Assembly: GCF_003589595.1 (NCBI RefSeq)
Contig: NW_020655601.1
Span: forward strand, 28,430-92,429
Direction: 5' to 3'
DNA: 64,000 nucleotides
Origin: Hyposmocoma kahamanoa
Lineage: Eukaryota > Arthropoda > Insecta > Lepidoptera > Cosmopterigidae
Each line of letters begins with the position of its first letter. The stretch's first letter is position 1. Both the position numbers and the translations under genes were made by a program. The notes under the pieces are model-generated. The model saw only the letters and a program-made list of their open reading frames with translations, did no database searches and was not told the DNA's origin. Positions 32,240 to 44,388 of the stretch are shown one piece after another.

Positions 32240-33140
32240 ATATTGTGTGATTTATAGACACAAAAATTACTGTAGACACAAATTTAAATTGGACCAAACA
32301 TGTTGAGAAAATAAAAAGTAAACTATCACAGTTTATTTACGCCTAAAGCGTATTTAAACAAAATACTGACGCGGATTGTGCTCTGACCGCATATTATGCG
32401 TATGTTCGTACCTGGCTTCGTTACGGCATCATCCTATGGGGACACAGTCATGACGCTCTGAAACTGTTCGTACAACAAACAAAGTGCCTCAGAGTAATTC
32501 TAAACCTACGACACAGAGTCAGTTGCAAACCTTTTTTCATAAAACAACATATGTTTCCCTTCCATGCTTATATTTTTGAAATAACATTATTTGTAAGAAA
32601 AAATATAAACCTTTTTGAACACGTAATAAGTGAACGTAGGCAACATAGACTGATATTTCCCCCAACTAAACTTGCCATATTTAAACAGCATGTACGGTAT
32701 GGTACAACACTAAAACAGCCCGTATTACAGGTCAATAGTAATATAAAATAAGATCCCATGTTATATAACACTTGAAAAGAATTAAAAAGTCTTCTCTAAT
32801 AAATTGAAATCCCTCCTCATACAAAAGTGTTATTACTCAATAGAAGAATTTTTAAGCGATACGGAGATATAATATCCCTAAACTAATTCGTCGTTAGTAA
32901 TAATAATTAGTACAAAAGTTCATTGTAATATTGAGTGTGATTTATTAAAATTTTTATTACTTAGTTAAAAGAATTTAACAATTTTGTTGTGTAATTTTTA
33001 ACTTGTATTTTTTATTTTTGTTTATTACTTTGATTATTTCATATATTTGATTTTTAGCTACACCCTTACAGGGTGCATGTATTGTGAATTTTAATATGTA
33101 CTTTACATGATTGCTAATGAATAAATACTGAAAATAACCA
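32240..33140 (+). pseudogene. LINE RT C-terminal remnant with 3' UTR
   Basis: TVDTNLNWTKHVEKIKSKLS, QFIYA and a stop, then YYAYVRTWLRYGIILWGHSH, LKLFVQQTKCLRVILNLRHR and FEITLFVRKNINLFEHVISE, with the frame open from about 32551 to 32749. R-Y-G-I-I-L-W-G and Q-x-x-x-x-R-x-I are the post-catalytic motifs of jockey/CR1-like elements. The AT-rich 3' UTR ends with 'aatgaataaatactgaaaat' near 33118-33140. Stops and frameshifts make it a dead, 5'-truncated copy. Confidence 0.7.
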
Positions 33141-33179
33141 TGCCTGTGAAATGTTACATTCGGTTGATTTTCGCTTTAG

Positions 33180-33400
33180 CCGCTCACGCGATACATGCAG
33201 CCGTAGACGCATACCACACCTAGAGGTGCCGGTGATGATTTTATACCGATTTATCGGATATCAAAGTTATAACAGATAAAAGAAATATGCAGAATAATAA
33301 TTTTTATTTAGAAAAACTTGTATTTAAACTGAATGCTTTTCTAATCTGCGAAACCTAATAGCCGCCATTTTGCGGTAGGAGGAGCGCATCGCGTGAGCGG
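33180..33400 (-). mobile_element. MITE family D, copy 2 (internally deleted, 221 bp)
   Basis: Both 13-bp terminal repeats are perfect, but the middle of the element (about 390 bp compared with copy 1) is missing. Flanks TTAG (33176-33179) and CTAT (33401-33404) do not match, so the target duplication has mutated or the ends were rearranged. Confidence 0.8.
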
Positions 33401-33654
33401 CTATCTAATGCCACATCTTAATGCTGCACCGACGCATTTTTATTAATATGTAATGGTTCTCACTGTCAATATTTTTGTCCATTTTATTACTATCCTTGCA
33501 AATAATTTAATAAAGCACTTGGAAAAAAAGATGCACGTTTAAATATAGCTACAAAGAGTGATACAGTTGTTTAAACCACCGAATTTTAATTCATTATTCA
33601 GAAAAGAATTTCGGATTTCCGAAAACGGTTTTCAGCATTATTAGCATCTTCGAC

Positions 33655-33720
33655 AATGAACGTCCAAGAAAGTACAGCCACCATACTAATTTCTTCCGTC
33701 AAGCAAGCTGACTGTAACTG
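33655..33720 (-). repeat. Family A repeat end fragment
   Basis: 'aacgtccaagaaagtacagc' and 'taatttcttccgtcaagcaa' match the 3' end of family A. Confidence 0.5.
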
Positions 33721-33779
33721 AAAAGTCAGTTATCTACTGCATTTTGTTGACATGAACTACTTTAAAATCCAAGTTTGAC

Positions 33780-33925
33780 TTGCTAATGCGTTGGGCAAGG
33801 TAGCTGCCGGCCCTTAGGTTTCCCAGACAATCTATTAATTTTTTGGGTAAAAATTTGTATTGTTGAAGGACACTGAGACCCTAGGGTTTCGACCCCAAAG
33901 GCTAGGCTACGCGGGGACCCAATTT
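33780..33925 (+). repeat. Repeat shared with 27170-27360
   Basis: 'gctaatgcgttgggcaaggt' and 'aggtttcccagacaatctat'. Confidence 0.55.
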
Positions 33926-35281
33926 TATTCATATAATTTAAAAATCCTAGTTTTACTTTCTAATATTTGAGCTTTTATTTTTTTTTTGCCTTACCTGTAT
34001 ATTATCAATATCGTCAAAAACGTCCCAGGACAAAACTACTATGTCGTATAATGCAGTAAAACCATTTCCGGAAATACGGAATTCGAAAAAAGTAACATTA
34101 AAATTTGGTGGTTTTGAACAACTCAAAGTCACTCCTTGTAACTATATCTACACATGTATCTATAGATTTGGAACACTTTTTCCGACCTTTGGTCATTGCA
34201 TAACGTCTTAAGTATACATTGGTTTGTGCTCTATAGTCTACCAGTTAAGGTGTACAATATTATTAAATATAGCAGATTAAAATTAAATCACGAATTTGTC
34301 GTTGTCGTCAAAAAACTCTTAATAAACTTTAGTATTCAAGCACTTACTAAGTTTTTAAATTTAACGTACTCGATTTTTTTAAATTCATTCGGAATGCGTT
34401 TGTACGTATATCTTGACCAACATTACGTAAACGCTTTTGTGGTAAAATGTTAAGGTATGAATGCCCGAGTAAGCTATTCTATGCCCATGTCTTAAATTTG
34501 TATGGTTGCTTTTTTTGCGATTTGAAAATGCGATGTTTCTGGACAAATACAGCAGCATCCTTAATGTATAAGCAGGGTAAAGGTAGGATTTTGCACTTGA
34601 AAAATGGCTAACAGGAATTCATTTGAGACCCACCGCAAATGACACTTACACAGCGTTTCTGCATCCCTGCATAAACTCTAACACGAACGTTTGTGAACGT
34701 TTCTTCTACAGGTTATTAAATGAATCTAACAAATAACAATACTGACGTCTACAAAACAAACTTGCGCGTGTCAGGGACCATTGGTATGTGTGAGTAGTGC
34801 TGATTTATTCTGGAAAATTTCGATACTGCGTGTCGCTAGAGATTCTATATTTTGATATGTTGTAGAGCAATGACGTCACTATTAAGATTTCATATGGCTA
34901 ATTAGCGTTCTTTTACGTCATTCGATGAAATAAAAGAAATTAGACTACATAACAATACGTTGTTCTATCTACATCATTTACAAATGTTTCAGGCGGGCAT
35001 AATACTGTGAGGGTCGTAGCTGTGGGTTAGCGTAGCGAGAGGCATATTTCAATGAGAAACGAGGATTATGTTCATAAATAAAACTTTATTACGTGTATTT
35101 AATTTGAAAGCTTTGACCAGAACTACCATCTTGTCCTTTTGACAACAACCTTCTATTATTTATACAATTCTAAATATAAACTGAACCAGCCTGCTACAGT
35201 ACGTAGCTTGCGAGAATGTGTTAAAGCTCTTCGCCACCCTCTGTACTCATCTGTATTGCCTTCTATCGACTACCATTTTTA
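33926..35281. other. Unassigned AT-rich DNA
   Basis: Plus frame 34196-34453 (85 codons) has no domain. 'aaataaaactttattacgtg' near 35078 may be an old retroelement end. Confidence 0.3.
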
Positions 35282-35520
35282 ACTGACTTCAAAAAAAAAG
35301 GATTAGGTTCTCAATTCAAGTGTTTTTTTGTCACGATTTTGATGATTCTTTTCTTGTTCGAAAGATGCACCTCAGTATAGATCCCATTTAAATTTGAATA
35401 AAATATTCCACCTCTAAAGATTGCAAACTAGGGCTTGAATCCAGTTTCGCGCGCTTTCCGTAAAACCGGGCAAACAGATGTAATTCCCCGAACTTTGGAG
35501 GTTGTTTTTCTTTTATAAAA
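35282..35520 (+). repeat. Family G3 repeat
   Basis: 'aactgacttcaaaaaaaaag', 'gatcccatttaaatttgaat' and end 'actttggaggttg'. Confidence 0.6.
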
Positions 35521-35704
35521 AATGTACAATTATTACCACAATTTTATAGTTATCTATCCCAGAAACAATTTCGTGGCTCTGAAAAGGTCGAAAATGAATT
35601 TCAAAACTTTTGCTGGATTAAACTGATTCCTATTCCGCAGTACTTCGTAACAAAAAGAATAAATCATCTTCCAGCAAGATTCCCAGAGTTTTCTTTTTAT
35701 GGTA

Positions 35705-35925
35705 TCAAGAGACGGGACGAACAATTTGCGCGCCTGGTGGTCAGAGACACGCTGACCCGTAATAGTTGCGGAACCACTCGGAACTTTAAATCACAAAGAT
35801 GTGAAGAAAACAGCCGCTGCACTCATTAGATTAGTGGTTTCTTACTTACCCTTAAAAACCGGAAAGCAGTAATGCTCACATTATTACTTGGCAACAGAAA
35901 TGGGTAAGGTACAGGAATTAATATA
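35705..35925 (+). repeat. Family A repeat
   Basis: 'gacgggacgaacaatttgcg' to 'ttacttggcaacagaaatgg'; more diverged than other copies. Confidence 0.6.
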
Positions 35926-36430
35926 ATAGGAAACATTATCTTCTTGAACGAATCTTTTCACAATGGAAATAAAATTAACATTCATTTTATGTCCTAGATC
36001 CCTACAATAAGGCTGCGTTTTCACCAGTACAGGTGTGCGAGGCAGCTAGGCGGTGTGCGACGAAAAAATCCACCAAATAGGATTACTTCATTTTCCTATC
36101 CTTGCTTAGCGCAGCTCTGGTGGAAAAGATCTAGAGGACCTAAGTATTTGTACATACAAAAAAGCGAGAGATGTCGGCGACGGGCGCGGGTGCGCATAAA
36201 TCAATTGTACGTAAATTTTTAAAATAAGGCTCAATTGAAATTTAAACAGCTCTGTACACTGCCGCGTTCATCGAAACAAAATCAGAATGGCGAGGCAAAG
36301 GGATTAATGAACGTTTCAAAATTTAAAAACGAGTGGCCAGGAATCGGAGAAAAGGCGATAAAAAGGATGTCGATGTAAGGAGGTCACATCGTCACAAGCT
36401 AAACAAATAGAACGTATTTTGCCATGACAG
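35926..36430 (+). other. Unassigned; contains short repeat copy 36285-36370
   Basis: 'agaatggcgaggcaaaggga' to 'gtggccaggaatcggagaaa' matches 26507-26585. Rest not recognised. Confidence 0.4.
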
Positions 36431-36614
36431 TTAGGCTCAATTCACATCGGCGCAGAGTCGAAGCGTCGCGTCGCGTCCTGTTTCTCAACTACAACGCTTG
36501 GCATATTTGCATTACACAAATTTGTACCTTAATAATGGGGAAATAGAGATGAATATGCTATAGGCGAAAAACATGATGCGTCGCGACGCTTAGACAGTGT
36601 GAGAAATTCATGTC
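36431..36614. mobile_element. Short MITE-like inverted repeat, about 184 bp
   Basis: Left arm 'tcgaagcgtcgcgtcgcgtc' and right arm (reverse complement) 'ctaagcgtcgcgacgcatca' pair imperfectly, with outer 'gctcaattcacatc' / 'catgaatttctcaca' also similar. No coding frame. Target duplication not identified. Confidence 0.5.
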
Positions 36615-37464
36615 GAATAACTGAGAAAAGAGATGATGATCTTTATACCGCTGAGCAGGTGTTCATCAAACGTTGTGTCGTCTCGACTGCAAGAAGTTGA
36701 TTACTACTTCACGCATTAACTGCATACATGTAGTAAATCTGTTAGCAGCGTAAACCCTCCCACTCAACATACATTAGGCATAATCTGCTAGTGGCTCAAC
36801 AGCATACGATGCTGACTAAACCCTTTCATAACCAGCAGCTTTAAACTTTATAATTCGTTTGTTAGTCGCTGACAATAGACGCTATTACCCTTTTGTTACG
36901 TGTTTTGGAAAGTCTCCCCTCTAAACAAGCAGATGTTTTAGTACAATAATTAGGAAAATTTGTTGGACAATCTATACTCTATATTTTGTTATGATATAAT
37001 AATTTGATTTAAGTGGAGAATATTTGTTTTTATTGTTTTATGTATATTGTACAGTTAATACCGCACATTATGTATGTCACCGCGTCATCATTTTATGTTT
37101 AGTTATAATTTCTACACATTTGCAATCAAGGCATTGTCGTAACCAAGTTAACGAAATAAATACCATTTTTAAGATCAACAAGGATTATTTATTTATCAAC
37201 ATCATTATCAAAATATTTTGTGCAGCAAGATCAAAGACGCGAACATGGGTCCTTCGAGCAGCGAGTTATTTATTTTTGTGTTTTTCGAGTGTTAGCGAAT
37301 CATTATGATTCTTATTGGTGTAGCCTCCTCCACTCTAGTTCATAGTCAGGTCCTTGACATCTTTATAATTGCTCACTTGACGTTCTTCTTTATTTGCTCG
37401 CTATACTCCATTCTTAATCTCACTTTCTTTCTTTTTCTTTCTATCTCCAATGATGTCTCACAAA
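36615..37464. other. Unassigned AT-rich DNA
   Basis: Frames 37024-37308 and 37305-37514 are hydrophobic translations of AT-rich DNA; no gene called. Confidence 0.3.
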
Positions 37465-37815
37465 TTCAAATTCAAATCAACCTTATCATAAAATCCGCTT
37501 TGCCTTACGAATGAAATGAATGAAGCAATGAGAAGAATGAGCAAGAAACTCTAGGGTTTGCTCTTAAATATACATTTGAGTACATTTAACATTTACAATG
37601 TTTATTTCAAACATCTTAGATTGAGACTACCTGGAAGAGCTAAACGGGTCACAGCCACGGATCTTGTCATCCAAGTACGCTTAAGCTGTCTATTAAAAAA
37701 CCTGTAGTATGAAGTTTTTTAAGTTATAGTTTTAAACGGAATTTTATTGCAGAAGCTTATACACTGCACCTTAAATAATTTCGCGACTTTGTCAAGCCGA
37801 CTATCAAAAACGAAT
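37465..37815 (-). pseudogene. LINE 3' end, same family as 18397-19340
   Basis: Starts with 'caaattcaaattcaaatc'. 'gagctaaacgggtcacagcc', 'ggatcttgtcatccaagtac' and 'gacttt.tcaagccgactatcaa' parallel 18590-18775. Only the tail of the RT and the 3' UTR survive. Confidence 0.65.
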
Positions 37816-37846
37816 TCGTAATTACGTAACAAATTTTGAAATGTTT

Positions 37847-37935
37847 GCGCTTTTGACCTTCATCTCGCCTGATGGAAATTAACGATGAGGTCGACAATGT
37901 AGCACACACACCTATACATAATAATAAAACGCGAG
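37847..37935 (-). repeat. LINE family E 3' tail fragment
   Basis: 'gcgcttttgaccttcatctc' and 'cgatgaggtcgacaatgtag' match 21275-21340. Confidence 0.55.
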
Positions 37936-39214
37936 ATTGAATAGGTATTATATTACAATACCTATTCTTATTATTCTATTGCTTTTAAAAAATATGCACA
38001 TTCATAATAAAAACTACTGAAAAGAATCTTTAATGTTAACAAATAAGTTGAAAAGATTTTTACTTCCTAACTGTTTTTATAATTCACAGGAGTTTTTTTT
38101 ATACATCTAAACGGTCATCTTTTTTAATTATTGATCCTTTTTCTCTGAGACGTAAAATAAATTAAATATTTTAATCTGTTCTGAGCTACGCAAAAAAATT
38201 TTTGATTTCCATTATATTAACTTTGATAATCTTATGTTGAGCCTCAAAACTAAGATAACAGAACATTACAAACAAAATTAAGTAAAATAAGGTAAAAAGT
38301 AAGTTAAATTAAAAGAAGAGGAAATTCCGTGTTGGGAAACTACGTTGAAACTAATGCCAGAACGACTTGGGGATTCCAAGTATTGCTATACTTTGGTGCA
38401 CTGGGTTTCAATCTAAATGCGCCCTTAAGTAATCTTTTTATGCGGGCGTCTGAACCTGTTTCAGACTATAAAAGAGATAAAGCAGACTGTTATTATTGCA
38501 AAATTCCCACCAGAGCTTTAGGGACACATTATATTGTCTAACTGTATTTTAAGAAAGATAAGCTAAGTGTAAAGTCATTGCCTCTTGTGGGACGAAGGGC
38601 GCGCTGATAACGGCAGCAAGAGTAAGGCTGGTGTGCAGTCGATGAGGCCGCCTGCAATAAGATTTAATAATAATTCGCTTAAGTTAAAATATATCACGTC
38701 GGAAACCGACAGGCTTTGCAGCAGGAGGAACCATGGCTGGGAAGGTTAATATGGAAAACCAAGAGCACCATTTGCTTGGTCATGAATAATTTTGCGTTTG
38801 CATTTCAATAATAAAAAGAAGAGTGGGAAAAAAAATTAATATTGCGATTAAGTGTAAAGGCATCTACGGTAAATGCATCTAGTTCCTGAAACCGAGAGAC
38901 AAAAATAGCGGATTTGGCATTGGTGCGGGATGCAAAAAGATCAATCTCGGGTTACCCGAAACGCCTGACATTGATCTGGAAGGCCCGAGAGGACAGCTCC
39001 CACTCGGTGTCGGGATTAGTCTTCCTAGATTCTATATCGGCTCGATTATCTTTTGTATTTACATAATATGCACATATGCATACAAAATTATGTTACGCTT
39101 TTCGCACCATTGCCAAATTGGTTTACTTAAATCGTTAAGGGGTATTGGATCCCACCCTTGCGATTTATGTAACTGATCGTCGTAGTATTGCGTAATCGCA
39201 ACAATATAACACAA
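37936..39214. other. Unassigned DNA
   Basis: Plus frame 38329-38541 (70 codons) includes KADCYYCKIPTRALG; no family recognised. GC-richer patch 38580-39010 without frame. Confidence 0.3.
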
Positions 39215-39216
39215 TC

Positions 39217-40262
39217 AGATTATACTAATATAATATAAGAATACTACAATTCTTAGTAATTGATATGGTGCTTCTTCTCACAGCCTTCCGTTGGCCTCCT
39301 GTGCTACTCGCGCCACATAAGGAATCCCAACCGGTGCGCGGTGCATCTGTATAAATTCTAATTTAAAACTTGAGGTTCTCACATACGATGAAGTCGAGTA
39401 AATGTTGTCTGTCCACCAACTCAAATCACTTAGAATTATATCTGGAAGATAAATTGTTGTTTCATAGTTACCGTCATGTTTTTGAAGACTTAGAAATTTC
39501 TGAATTTCCAGTAATTTTGTATATAACCAACCGTATTTAGTGGCTGGGCAAGCCGAGATGAGGACACCAATCAATTTAGCGTACTACCGTATGGTGCATC
39601 GGGGTAACCTCATTCTTTTTTAAAGTAAATAGTGTTAATTTATTTTTAAAGGTTAAAACTTATACTTAAATTTCATGAATCAAAATTGAATCTTAGAAAT
39701 TTACAAACTTGACATGGTTGTAACACAGACGATGAAGCCTAAACATTGCAATAAGTTAATGGTTGTATTAACATTATAGATGCATCGTCATAATCAGCTG
39801 CTATACAACAAATATCATCTAAATATACCACGGACTTAAAACCTTGTTGTCTCAAATGTGTTACAATTTCCTTCATGATTTTGGTAAACACTTTCGATGC
39901 TGTGGACAAGCCGTATATTCTTATATAGAGCAGTAAATTCAAAGGTTTCAATTTCATTCGAACCACAAAGTAAATACTGAAATCTGTGGTACTTTCGGTC
40001 TGCCTCGCAGATAGATGTCAGTAAATACACCTATTTCAATGCGAGGTATCAATTTTGAGGCAATTCGATAGTCCTCCATTTTAAAATGAGTTTTTGTTAC
40101 AAATTTGTTAAAGAACGTTATGTTCAATATGAAACGATTACTACTGTTGCGTTTGGGGGCTAAAAAAGTACTAGAAATGTATTGATGTTTTCTAGGACAG
40201 CACTTTGTCATAGCTCCCAAGTCAATTAAGTTTTTAATATGCAATTTTTTTCTATTGTCGTC
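39217..40262 (-). pseudogene. DIRS-like RT / RNase H remnant
   Basis: Minus strand in order: IKNLIDLGAMTKCCPRKHQY, NRFILNITFFNKFVTKTHFK MEDYRIA (RT fingers), GLSTASKVFTKIMKEIVTHL, SVVYLDDICCIA with catalytic Y-L-D-D at 39814-39825, a K-x-L-x-F-N-F-D-S block, then LIGVLISACPATKYGWLYTK and SWWTDNI. The RNase H start Y-T-D-A-P-x-T-G-W-x-x-x-C-G is at about 39340-39300. At least three frameshifts and several stops. The L-G-x-L-x-A-x-P-A-x-x-Y-G link between RT and RNase H fits DIRS/Ngaro-type elements. No tyrosine recombinase or split repeats seen. Confidence 0.65.
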
Positions 40263-40379
40263 TGGCGATAAATTAATGCCGTGTATTACAGACTGGTGTT
40301 GGCACCTGTTTACGATCGATAACGATCGATAACGATCTTCTTTAGAATTGTATTAGATAGGTAATTCAGTTTTAACTAC
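40263..40379. other. Spacer with a short tandem 'cgataacgat'
   Basis: 'tacgatcgataacgatcgat' then 'aacgatctt' at about 40311-40340: two to three copies of a 10-bp unit. Confidence 0.5.
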
Positions 40380-40845
40380 GGCATGTCTAATTAACACTTA
40401 TTAATTGCACGTATTTTTTATCGCAGTTAACTCATGGTTAACCCCAACTTAATTTTATTTTAAATATACTTTTCTTAGAATAATATAATTATTAAAATTG
40501 GCTCGTAGTCGACTTTATTATCGCGGTTAAATCACGGTTAACCCTTACGTAGATTTATTTAAAATTATCTTGCCTTATTAGCACGTAGGTACTAATATTG
40601 TTCGAATCAAAATCGTCTCTCAGTCGATGTCGTTATCGTGGCTAACTCGCAGTTAACTCCAGCGTAATTTTATATAAAATAAACTTTACTAATTAGCACG
40701 TAAATACTAATACTATTTAAATTAAAATTGACTCTCAGTCGCTTTCGTTATCGTGGTTAACTCGCAGTTAACCCCGACGTAAATTTATTCAAAAAAATAC
40801 TTTACTCATTATTACGTAGTTACTATATAATAAATAATAATAATA
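40380..40845. repeat. Satellite-like tandem array, unit about 117 bp (left part)
   Basis: Four monomers marked by 'gttaactcgcagttaacccc' variants near 40426, 40526, 40639 and 40756, each with 'agcacgtag..actaatattg' and 'attaaaatcg.ct..cagtcg'. The array breaks within a monomer after 'acgtagttactata', and the right part (44880-45535) resumes at that position of the monomer. Confidence 0.8.
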
Positions 40846-40859
40846 ATAATGGTTAAGTA

Positions 40860-41373
40860 GCTCGCGTCCGTAGGCTGTGTACCCTCGAGACCCTACACGT
40901 GACCCCTGGGTGGTGCCAAATAAGCTACAAACTCCGGTGGTAGACCTTGGTCGTGGCTGGTGACCACCCTCTGGGCGAAGCCTAGCCGCCAAACAGCTAT
41001 AGCTGTGTTCCGGCTTGACGCCCAGAGTAGCCGCTCTAGAGTGAAGGGTCTGTACAGTTGCACTGCACTGATTTGGTTGATCTCGGGGCTCCCTTGTTGT
41101 TGCGCTGGGAACCTAGATGCGGAGGGTAGCGGGATCCGAAGCACGGTGCTCCGCTGGCCGACCGCAGGTAGTAGGGGGCCCAATTAGCTGACTAGCCTCC
41201 AGTGAAAGGCTGCCCCGCCAACTCGCGAAAAATCCCGGGGTGCTCCATCGTGCCGGTTGGCGACCGGATGAAAGGACCCGATGGCCACTCCCGGGGGGGT
41301 TCGGGCGTCCCCGCGCGCTCCAGTCTAGTTTCCCATCGGCGTACCATATAGGGTATGTGCCGCATGACTTTCA
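40860..41373 (+). other. 5' leader of LINE family E
   Basis: GC-rich, contains 'gtgttccggcttgacgccca' and 'cgggggggttcgggcgtccc'. No ORF1-like zinc-knuckle protein seen in any frame, so either the element has no ORF1 or the 5' end is truncated here. May hold an internal promoter, but no motif decides that. Confidence 0.5.
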
Positions 41374-44300
41374 GTGGTAGTGTCTCGTACAACTTCCTTC
41401 GCTCTCCCCATTCACTCTAACCCTAATATGAAAAGGTCAAGAAAATTGAGGAAGGCTAAACAGCGGATGCACGTCCTTTCACTTAAAGTGCACCTCTCGA
41501 ACATCCGAGGTCTGCACTCCAATCTCTCATCTGTCCACCACCATCTTGAGACTGAAAGGCCTCACATGCTCTTCCTCACGGAGACCCAAATTAGATGTCC
41601 TTCGGACACGGCGTATCTGCATTACCCAGGTTACATTCTGGAGCACAAATTTAAGCAGCGCGCTGGTACCTGCGTTTACGCTCGTGATGACATCTGCTCT
41701 AAACGTCTCCGTGACCTTGAAGACCCCGATCTCTCTGTAATGTGGGTTCTGGTAGACACTGGACTGGAACAAATTGTCTACGCCAGTGTGTATCGGTCGC
41801 ATTCTGGAGACCCGGAGACGACTAGGCTGTTCAACCATCTCTGCAGCTCGGCGGAAACAGTCCAACAACGGTATCCTAAAGCACAACTTGTCTTTTTGGG
41901 GGACTTTAATGCCCATCACCAGGAATGGTTGTTCCCATACCAAAAAACCGACCACGCTGGAAGAGAGGCGCGGGCATGTGCTCTATCGCTAGACCTCACC
42001 CAGCTGGTGAGTTGCGCTACCAGGGTACCGGACGTTGACGACCACACTGCCAATTGCCTGGATCTTCTGCTGACAACCGATCCAGACCGCTACCAAGTAT
42101 CGGTCTCATCCGCACTAGGGACATCCGATCACTGTCTGGTGAAATCTGTATCTGTCTACTCCCCGCCCGATCTCAGTACGGGAAGTACTAGGAGGATGTG
42201 GCGATACAAGTCAGCAGATTGGGATGCGATGCGGCATTTCTTTGCATCTTATCCCTGGCGGCAGCTGTGCTTCTCTTCTGACGATCCGACGTGCTGCGCG
42301 TCTGCCGTCTCTGAGGTGATTATTCGGGCTATGGAATACTTTATTCCGTATTTCGAAGTCTCCTCCAGCGGCAAAGCTCGCCCTTGATTTAACGCTGAGT
42401 GTGCTTCTGCGGAAACGCTAAAGCAATCTGCGTACCAGGCTTGGGCTGATGCTCGAGATCGCAAAGCACCGGAAACCCTCCGTCTGAAGAAAGCCTTTAA
42501 TAAAGCCGCTAGATCCTGCAAAAAAGCGATACGGAAAGCTCGCTTCGGCCATATTAGTCGTATTGGGGTCAGGTTAGCTTCATACCCATCAGGGAGTAAA
42601 GCATTCTGGTCACTCGCTAAATCGGTCGAAGCGAATTTCTGCAGGTCATCCCTTCCGCCTTTAATGAGAGATAACGGATCGCTGGCTCATACCGCTGAAG
42701 AGAAAGCAAATCTTTTTGTTTCTCTTTTTGCTTCCAACTCCCGTCGTGACGCTACTTTGCAAACACCACCTACACTACCTCGATGTGACTCGGAAGTGCC
42801 CGAAATCACTATCCGTCAAAAAGAGGTGTTGAAAGCTTTACGCAAATTAGACGTCAACAAAGCCAGTGGCCCTGACGGAGTCCCAGCGATTGTCCTGCGG
42901 AACTGTGCACCCGAGTTGTCTCCGGTGTTGACTCGCCTGTATCGCCTCTCTATGAGTTCTGGACAAGTCCCGAAATCCTGGAAGCTTGCAAATGTACAGC
43001 CTGTACCTAAGAAAGGTAGCCATGCCGACCCATCTAATTATCGACCTATCGCAATCACCTCCATACTCTGTAAGACTATGGAGCGTGTATTGAACAGCCG
43101 TCTCCTTGGATACCTCGAAGATAACGATCTCCTCAGTGATCGACAATATGGTTTTCGCCGTGGACGATCTACTGGGGATCTTCTTGCGTACGCCACACAT
43201 TTATGGAGCGAGGCTGTCGAGAAACGCGGTGAATCGCTTGCCGTGTCTCTCGACATATCAAAGGCCTTTGATAGGGTTTGGCATGATAGCCTGTTAAACA
43301 AGCTTCCAGCTTACGGAATTCCTGTTGGCTTTTGCACATGGATAGGCGATTTTCTGAAGGATAGGTCAATCCGTGTAGTTGTAGATGGTTACTCGTCTGC
43401 TCCTCATGGTATAAATGCCGGTGTACCTCAGGGATCTGTCCTCTCCGCCACTCTATTCTTGCTGCATATCAACGACCTGCTGCTGATGCCCGGTATCTTT
43501 GTGTACGCAGACGACAGCACAGTGGCGGTGAGTTATGTGCCAGACGCCCGAGACAACAGCGAAGAGATCCGGTGTAAGCGAGAGGCGATGGTCACCCGGT
43601 TGAACCTGAGTCTGAAAGCTGCTTCCGACTGGGGAGATGCTAACAGGGTCAGGTTTAATGCGGCTAAAACACAGGCGTGTCTTTTCTCATCAAAACGGAG
43701 TCCCCTACACCTTACTCCGACTTTCCGAGGTGTATCCGTGCCGATAAGGGACCACCTTGAGCTACTTGGTCTGGACTTATCATCCAACCTCAACTTTGGG
43801 CGATACATCGAGTGCTTGGCAAAAACTGCTGCCAGAAAACTAGGCATACTTTTCAAGGTCAGGCGGTACTTCACACCTGAACAGCTTTTAAATCTGTATA
43901 AAGCACAAGTTCGATCCTGTATGGAGTACTGCTGCCACCTTTGGGACGGCTCTGCCCAATACCAGTTAGCTGCCTTGGACTCGGTGGAGCGTAAAGCAAA
44001 GAGACTTATTAACAATAATCCTCTTGTGGAGTCGAAGCTCCAAAATCTCGATCATCGCAGAAAAGTAGCCTGCTTGTCGGTTTTCTATCGGATACATTTC
44101 GGGGAGTGTGCGCAGGAACTTTTCAATTTGGTTCCGCCCTCACCGTTCCTCCTTCGGTCGACTAGAAGGTCCGGAGCACTCCATTCTTATGTCGTTGATA
44201 TTCCACCTATTCGCACTAAGCGCTTTGCCTCCTCCTTTCTGATGCGTACGGCAAAGGAATGGAATGCTCTACCGGCATCTGTATTTCCCGAAAAGTACAA

Positions 44301-44388
44301 TTTGGGGCTATTCAAGGCTAGAGTGAATAGGCATATTTTAGGCAAACGCGTTCCATCGTCGGTCACATCGTCGCTTAACATCAGGTGA
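41374..44388 (+). pseudogene. LINE endonuclease-reverse transcriptase, one in-frame TGA
   Basis: One frame of 1004 codons, broken only by TGA at codon 338 (42385-42387), where relatives have a P-W-F motif. Residues 33-255 form the apurinic-like endonuclease that nicks target DNA, with N43 (LSNIRG), E70 (FLTETQ), Y140, D177/N179 (GDFNAHH), D230 and S251-D252-H253. The RT domain follows: [20 protein letters not shown], palm D627 (LDISKAFD), [13 protein letters not shown], and Y711-A-D-D714 catalytic site (FVYADDS). The thumb region includes [20 protein letters not shown] and [10 protein letters not shown], and the tail [20 protein letters not shown]. The start at 41374 is a GTG/ATG-uncertain choice; the first real ATG is at residue 19, just before the endonuclease. 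All catalytic residues are kept, so the copy was active recently. Without readthrough the RT is not made from this copy. Confidence 0.85.

Noticed and set aside
42249..43369. Several minus-strand frames of 87-117 residues opposite the LINE RT
   Set aside because: Shadows of the plus-strand endonuclease-RT frame, which carries all known motifs.
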